A stretch of 5,570 nt of DNA, from NCBI GenBank assembly GCA_016875665.1, contig VGPA01000099.1, positions 1-5,570 on the forward strand. The letters run 5' to 3'. Below, one piece after another: positions 1 to 3,332 of the stretch. The stretch is from Chloroflexota bacterium. GTDB lineage: Bacteria > Chloroflexota > Limnocylindria > P2-11E. Below the pieces are notes generated by a model. The model ran no database searches and was not told where the DNA came from. It was given only the letters and a program-made list of their open reading frames with translations. How positions within the stretch are numbered: the stretch's first letter is position 1; every line of letters begins with the position of its first letter. Made by a program: the position numbers and the translations under genes.

Positions 1-520
1 TCGGCAGCATCCGGTAGTCGAGCCCGGCCTCGTCCGCGGACACGGCGCCCGCGCCGGCGGGCGGATGCGCCGCGGCCAGCACGGACGCGGGCGCGGCGGC
101 CCGCCGCGGGACGTAGTAGGTGTGGCAGTCGGGGCTCGAGCGCGTGTACGAGCGGAGCACCGTGTCCGCGATCTCGTCGGGCCGCAGGCCCGGATTGGCC
201 TGAGCGATGGTGCCGACCGCGTTCGCGAACGCGCGGAAGTCGGCGAGCTGTCCGTCGGTGGTGTCCTTGAACTCCGGGGTCGCGATGTCGGCCGAGCCGC
301 CGGACGCCTTGGCGAGCTGGCGCACCGCTTCGAGCGCCTCGGTGAGCACCTTCTTGCTCGACACCTTGTGCACGTCGTTCTCCATGAGCGCCGTGTACGC
401 GATGTCCAGCTTCGAGCGGCGGATGTCGGGAGTCTTGGTCGGGGTGGTGGACTGCGGCTCGGCGGGACCGCACGCAGCGACGAGGATGAGGGCGCCGAGG
501 ATCCCGACGAGCGGGCGCAC
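1..520 (-). CDS. Putative S41-family peptidase-like lipoprotein, N-terminal part (runs off left edge)
   Basis: Only the first 173 codons are in the window. The start is GTG at 520-518, chosen because GAGG lies 6 bases upstream and because it gives a compact signal peptide. Residues 1-17 are a short arginine-containing n-region, a hydrophobic stretch (LVGILGALILVAA) and a lipobox ending VAAC, so Cys17 is the likely lipidated residue and the protein is exported and membrane-anchored. A Ser/Thr/Pro-rich tether follows, then a helical domain (about 35-130), then the segment SSPDCHTYYVP (129-138). This resembles the D-x-H-T-x-[YF] stretch found before the PDZ and catalytic parts of S41 tail-specific proteases. 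The catalytic Ser/Lys residues would lie beyond the window, so activity cannot be judged. It sits 8 bases after the stop of the moeB-like gene and is probably co-transcribed with it. The S41 assignment rests on one motif and the overall layout. That it is a lipoprotein is more secure. Confidence 0.66.
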   Translation of the reverse strand, partial: MRPLVGILGALILVAACGPAEPQSTTPTKTPDIRRSKLDIAYTALMENDVHKVSSKKVLTEALEAVRQLAKASGGSADIATPEFKDTTDGQLADFRAFANAVGTIAQANPGLRPDEIADTVLRSYTRSSPDCHTYYVPRRAAAPASVLAAAHPPAGAGAVSADEAGLDYRMLP

Positions 521-526
521 GCCGCG

Positions 527-530
527 CCTC
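527..530 (-). promoter_or_regulatory. Ribosome binding site of the lipoprotein gene, overlapping the moeB-like stop
   Basis: On the minus strand the sequence reads GAGG, six bases, then GTG. The GAGG shares bases with the TGA stop of the upstream gene (531-529), so termination and re-initiation are likely coupled. It decides the GTG at 520 over another in-frame GTG about 45 bases upstream inside the moeB-like gene. Confidence 0.6.
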
Positions 531-1728
531 AGACGCGGGCGACGGCGGGCGTGTGCTGCTGCTCCCACTCCGAAGGCGAGGCGCAGAAGCCGTCGTAGTC
601 GATGTACTCGGTGATGGTCGGGTTCTCGCCGCACACCGGGCACTTGGGGTCACGGCGCAGGCGCACCTCGCGGAAGGAGGTCTCGAGCGCGTCGAACATC
701 AGGTAGCGGCCGATGAGCGGCTCGCCGATGCCCAGCAGCAGCTTGATCACCTCGTTCGCCTGGATCGTCCCGATGACGCCCGGCAGCACCCCGAGCACGC
801 CCGCCTCGGCGCATGACGGCGCGAGCTCGGGCGGCGGCGGCTGGTGGAAGAGGCAGCGGTAGCACGGGCCCTCGCCCGGCTTGAACGTGGTGACCTGGCC
901 TTCGAAGCGGTAGATCGACCCGTGCACGATCGGCACCCGGTGCTTGATCGACGCGTCGTTCAGCAGATAGCGGGTGGGGAAGTTGTCCGCCCCGTCCACC
1001 ACGACGTCGTATTGCGACATGATCGAATCGATGTTCTTGCTGGTGAGCCGCTCCTGGTATCCGTTGACCTTCACGTCGGGGTTGAGCCCGGTGAGCGTCT
1101 GCTCCGCGGACTTCACCTTCGGCACGCCGAGCCGGTCGATCGAGTGGAGGATTTGGCGCTGGAGGTTGCTCGCGTCCACGACATCGGAGTCGACGATGCC
1201 GAGCGTGCCCACGCCCGCCGCGGCGAGGTAGTAGGCGACCGGCGAGCCGAGGCCGCCGGCTCCCAGGAGGAGCACGCGGCTGCTCAGGAGCTTGTGCTGG
1301 CCCTCCTCCCCGACCTCGGGGATGAGGAGGTGGCGGCTGTAGCGGAGCGCCTGGTCGCGCGTGAGCGTGACGGGCGTCTTGTAGTCGAAGCCGGAGTCCT
1401 TCCAGCGGCCGAAGCCGCCGGACATGGAGATGACGTCGGTGTAGCCCAGCTCCTTGAGCATGGCCGCGGCCATGACCGAGCGGACGCCGCCGGCGCAGTA
1501 CAGGACGGTCGTCTTGTCCTTGTTCGGAAGGCGGTCCTCCGCCCACTGCTCGAAGAAGGACTTCGGCACGTGGACCGCGCCCGGGATGTAGCCCTGGTCC
1601 CACTCGTCCTTCTCGCGCACATCGCCGAGCTGGATGTCGCCATCCTTCAGCAGGTCGGCGACCTCCTGCGGCGTCTTCTCCGAGACGCTCTTCCTGAGGT
1701 CCTTGAACCAGTCCCGATACGTGGCCAT
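529..1728 (-). CDS. moeB: Rhodanese-MoeB/ThiF fusion: sulfur-carrier adenylyltransferase/sulfurtransferase
   Basis: A 399-residue cytoplasmic E1-like enzyme that adenylates the C-terminal glycine of a ubiquitin-like sulfur carrier (MoaD, ThiS or CysO type), with an attached rhodanese able to supply persulfide sulfur. The rhodanese domain comes first (about 15-115): DVRE at 36-39, the active-site loop CAGGVRS with Cys78, and the closing SGGFGRW near 103-109. The MoeB/ThiF domain follows (about 122-385): ATP-binding GAGGLGSP at 156-163, Asp180, NLQRQ at 188-192, the conserved lysine in GVPKVKSA (Lys204), DGADNF at 245-250, and the zinc pairs Cys289/Cys292 and Cys363/Cys366. Cys306 lies in the conserved SCAEAGVLG segment. 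All key residues are present, so the enzyme should be active. In the better-known MoeZ and MOCS3/Uba4 proteins the rhodanese is C-terminal; here the order is reversed. The ATG at 1728 has no Shine-Dalgarno sequence. Which carrier it serves cannot be told, because no moaD, thiS or cysO gene is in view. Confidence 0.93.
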   Translation of the reverse strand: MATYRDWFKDLRKSVSEKTPQEVADLLKDGDIQLGDVREKDEWDQGYIPGAVHVPKSFFEQWAEDRLPNKDKTTVLYCAGGVRSVMAAAMLKELGYTDVISMSGGFGRWKDSGFDYKTPVTLTRDQALRYSRHLLIPEVGEEGQHKLLSSRVLLLGAGGLGSPVAYYLAAAGVGTLGIVDSDVVDASNLQRQILHSIDRLGVPKVKSAEQTLTGLNPDVKVNGYQERLTSKNIDSIMSQYDVVVDGADNFPTRYLLNDASIKHRVPIVHGSIYRFEGQVTTFKPGEGPCYRCLFHQPPPPELAPSCAEAGVLGVLPGVIGTIQANEVIKLLLGIGEPLIGRYLMFDALETSFREVRLRRDPKCPVCGENPTITEYIDYDGFCASPSEWEQQHTPAVARV

Positions 1729-1737
1729 CTGAACAAG

Positions 1738-1743
1738 AGTCTA
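1738..1743 (-). promoter_or_regulatory. Possible -10 box (TAGACT) for the moeB-like operon
   Basis: The minus strand reads TTTAGACT and then nine bases to the ATG at 1728. TAGACT fits the TANNNT -10 consensus. A weak -35 candidate, TTTCCG, lies 16 bases further upstream (minus strand, about 1765-1760). With a usual 6-7 base gap, transcription would begin within a few bases of the ATG. This matches the absence of a Shine-Dalgarno sequence and suggests a leaderless mRNA. It is a motif match only. Confidence 0.35.
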
Positions 1744-1772
1744 AACCGAGTGCCGAGGTCGGAAATTCCCGG

Positions 1773-1778
1773 CACAAT
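1773..1778 (+). promoter_or_regulatory. Weak -10-like hexamer (CACAAT) before the DUF4149 gene
   Basis: CACAAT ends six bases before the GTG at 1785 and lies in the only A/T-richer patch upstream of this gene. That placement would suit a leaderless start, since no Shine-Dalgarno sequence sits at the right distance. No convincing -35 element is visible, and the match to TATAAT is partial. Confidence 0.2.
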
Positions 1779-1784
1779 CGCTTG

Positions 1785-2261
1785 GTGGAGACCCTCTACT
1801 TCGACGTCCTGAAGGTGCTCTACCTGATGTCCATGGCCGTGATCGTCGGTGGCGGCTTGGTGCTCGGTGCGGCCGCGGCACCGGCGCTCTTCGCGAGCGC
1901 GAAGACGCGTGGCGAGGCCGGCGCGCTGTTCGGCGCGATCCTCGCGCGGTATGACGTCTTCGCCGTGCTCGCGGTGTTCCTCGTCGCCGTGACCTCGGTG
2001 CTGAAGGCCGGCGCGTTCGAAACCGCGGTCACCGAGGTGATCGTCAGGTGGGTCGCGCTCGCCGTCATGGCGGTCGCGACGCTCTATGCCAGCCTCTGGT
2101 CCAACCCGATCGCGCGCGCGCTGCGCGCAGGCACGCGCGACTGGGACGACCTGCCCGAGAGCGCTCTCGCGCGCCGCGAGTTCGCGGGCTACCACGCGCG
2201 CTCTCGGCGGGCGATGACGCTCGCGGTGCTCGCCGGGCTCGTGGCGCTCTACCTCAGTTGA
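1785..2261 (+). CDS. DUF4149 (TMEM205-like) integral membrane protein
   Basis: A 158-residue hydrophobic protein with about four membrane helices: roughly 10-30 (VLYLMSMAVIVGGGLVLGA), 57-75, 84-104 and 142-157. The first helix ends in G-G-G-L-V-L-G-A followed by APALF (32-36). The loop continues into GALFGAILARYDVFA, and this arrangement is typical of the DUF4149 family. The family has no settled biochemical role. A polar segment around 113-140 (RAGTRDWDDLPESALARREF) separates helices 3 and 4. I chose GTG at 1785. A TTG at 1782 would add one residue, while the in-frame ATG at 1827 would cut off most of the first helix. The stop overlaps the start of the next gene by 4 bases, which implies translational coupling. 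The start codon is less certain than the family. Confidence 0.78.
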   Translation: METLYFDVLKVLYLMSMAVIVGGGLVLGAAAAPALFASAKTRGEAGALFGAILARYDVFAVLAVFLVAVTSVLKAGAFETAVTEVIVRWVALAVMAVATLYASLWSNPIARALRAGTRDWDDLPESALARREFAGYHARSRRAMTLAVLAGLVALYLS

Positions 2262-3049
2262 CCCTCGCGCGGGCGCTCAAGAAGCACCGCGCCGACCTGG
2301 TGGATGCGGGGGCCCTGCGCACCGCGGATGACCTGGTGAGGCTCGTGGACCGGCTCGGCTTCGCGTTCGCGTTCTCCCGGGATGCGGCCTATCCCGTTCC
2401 CGTCGCCGACGAGAAGAGCTGGAAGAACACCTGGCACTGGAAGGACGAGCTCGCCGAGGCGAAGCGCCTCTACTACGGCAAGATCCTGGTGAGCAAGCCG
2501 ACGTTCGTGTCGATGAAGATGCTGCCGGTGTTCTTCGCGACCCACGGGCGCGCCGGCGAGCCGGACGATCACCTCGAGGACGTGCGTGCCGGGCGCATCG
2601 GCGAGCTCGGGCACCGGATCGTCGAGTACCTCACGCAGCACGGCGAAACGCAGACGCGCCGGCTGCGCAAGGAGCTCGGCATCGTCTCCGACGAAGGGCG
2701 CAGGCAGTACGGGAAGGCGATCGACGTGCTCCAGCGGCTCATGTACGTCACCGTGGTGCGAGCGGTGGGCGACGGCCGCGACGACTACAACTACACGTGG
2801 GACGTGTTCGCGCGGCGCTATCCCGAAGCGCTCCGGGCGGCCGAGAAGCTGAGCTCGTTCCAGGCGTGCGCCGCGCTGCTGGAGCGGACGGTCGCGCTGG
2901 CCGGCGGCGTCACCGAGAGGCAGGTCGCGCGCCTCTTCGAGTGGGGCGCGGAGCGCGTATCCCGCACCGCGTCGCACCTGGAGGGGCAGCGCAAGCTCGC
3001 GCGCGGTGAGGGCGGCATGCTGCTCCTCCCCGCGCTCGCCAGGGCCTGA
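2258..3049 (+). CDS. Winged-helix protein resembling the AlkZ/YcaQ-related family
   Basis: A 263-residue soluble protein without signal peptide or membrane helix. It starts at TTG 2258 in the overlap TTGA shared with the DUF4149 stop. That start is preferred because the frame has no better one nearby and extending it upstream would run through the whole second half of the membrane-protein gene. The stretch HWKDELAEAKRLYYGKI (60-76), then SKPTFVSMKMLPVFF (79-93), and a helical unit with winged-helix character (about 118-170: RIVEYLTQHGETQTRRLRKELG, then AIDVLQRLMYVTVVRAVG) recall the HTH_42/AlkZ-related proteins. That group includes E. coli AlkZ (YcaQ), which unhooks DNA interstrand crosslinks. 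Residues 175-190 (DYNYTWDVFARRYPEA) and a second helical segment (about 200-245) also fit. This rests on remembered family patterns, and a catalytic QxQ motif could not be placed, so a DNA-repair function is only suggested. A plain winged-helix DNA-binding role is the main alternative. Confidence 0.6.
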   Translation: MTLARALKKHRADLVDAGALRTADDLVRLVDRLGFAFAFSRDAAYPVPVADEKSWKNTWHWKDELAEAKRLYYGKILVSKPTFVSMKMLPVFFATHGRAGEPDDHLEDVRAGRIGELGHRIVEYLTQHGETQTRRLRKELGIVSDEGRRQYGKAIDVLQRLMYVTVVRAVGDGRDDYNYTWDVFARRYPEALRAAEKLSSFQACAALLERTVALAGGVTERQVARLFEWGAERVSRTASHLEGQRKLARGEGGMLLLPALARA

Positions 3050-3101
3050 CCAGGGCCGGGCTCACACGAGCGGCAGGAAGCGCACCTCGACCGGAGCGGA
3101 T
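3050..3101 (+). other. Short intergenic gap with no recognised promoter or terminator
   Basis: These 52 bases separate the winged-helix gene from the 76-residue gene. The only structure seen is a 4-bp inverted repeat (GCTC, acac, GAGC) with no T-run, too weak for a terminator. The four plus-strand genes may therefore be one transcript, though a promoter here cannot be excluded. Confidence 0.4.
3093..3096 (+). promoter_or_regulatory. Ribosome binding site (GGAG) of the 76-residue gene
   Basis: GGAG sits five bases before the ATG at 3102 and fixes that start. Without it, the open frame could be extended back to 3006 inside the preceding gene. The presence of this site here and before 3333 contrasts with the moeB-like and DUF4149 starts. 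Confidence 0.6.
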
Positions 3102-3332
3102 ATGTTCGTCCGAGTGCTCGGCTGGACGGAGCTCCGTCGCGACGACGGAGCGGTGATCGATCAAGCTTCCGCGCGGAACAACTCCTGGTACATGATCGTC
3201 CCGGAGGCCGGGGCATTCACGCTCCGCTATGCGAGCCAGTCCGGGAGCTACGTTCTCGCGCGGAACCTCACCAAGGACGCGGCGCGCGCCGAGGCGGAGC
3301 GCCATGCGGATCGGTACGATACGAGGACGTAG
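3102..3332 (+). CDS. Small protein of unknown function (76 residues)
   Basis: I do not recognise this protein. It starts at ATG 3102 with GGAG five bases upstream, and its TAG stop is followed directly by the GTG of the next gene. The composition suggests a small alpha/beta fold: a first strand (FVRVLGW, 2-8), a charged turn (ELRRDDGAVI), two or three alternating strands (SWYMIVPEAGAFTLRYAS, 28-45, and SYVLARNL, 48-55), then a basic/acidic helix (TKDAARAEAERHADRY, 56-71). It has no signal peptide, membrane segment or Cys pair and is likely cytoplasmic. The zero-base spacing to the following pseudoenzyme-like gene suggests stoichiometric co-translation and perhaps physical interaction. The coding call is supported by the ribosome binding site, the third-position GC bias and the abutting downstream start. 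Confidence 0.72.
   Translation: MFVRVLGWTELRRDDGAVIDQASARNNSWYMIVPEAGAFTLRYASQSGSYVLARNLTKDAARAEAERHADRYDTRT
3131..3151 (+). repeat. Perfect 8-bp stem-loop inside the start of the 76-residue gene
   Basis: GCTCCGTC (3131-3138) and GACGGAGC (3144-3151) are perfect inverse complements separated by GCGAC. A third copy, GACGGAGC at 3125-3132, forms an overlapping 14-base palindrome (3125-3138). The GC-rich hairpin would start 29 bases after the first base of the ATG. It could slow early elongation or be an mRNA regulatory element. There is no T-run, so it is not an intrinsic terminator. Confidence 0.5.
3323..3327 (+). promoter_or_regulatory. Ribosome binding site (GAGGA) deciding the GTG start at 3333
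   Basis: GAGGA lies inside the last codons of the preceding gene and ends five bases before GTG 3333, an ideal spacing. This supports GTG as the real start of the long gene, and coupling of its translation to the 76-residue protein. Confidence 0.6.

Larger units (their letters stand above)
1729..1784. promoter_or_regulatory. Divergent intergenic control region between the moeB-like and DUF4149 genes
   Basis: These 56 bases are the only non-coding DNA between two genes that point away from each other, so promoters for both operons should lie here or just inside the genes. The stretch is visibly richer in A/T than the flanking coding sequence. No strong inverted repeat that would suggest a repressor operator was seen. 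Confidence 0.55.

Noticed and set aside
844..1812. Long open frame of 322 codons on the plus strand opposite the moeB-like gene
   Set aside because: It is antisense to a gene with a full set of conserved motifs. Its composition is Arg/Ala/Val-rich low-complexity typical of frame shadows in high-GC DNA, and no domain is recognisable.
2249..2977. 242-codon minus-strand open frame opposite the winged-helix gene
   Set aside because: Shadow frame with no ribosome binding site or recognisable domain. The plus-strand frame is coupled to the preceding gene and has family-like motifs.
3039..3057. Direct repeat of CCAGGGCC spanning the stop of the winged-helix gene
   Set aside because: Two 8-base GC-rich copies in GC-rich DNA are easily chance, with no third copy and no associated structure.
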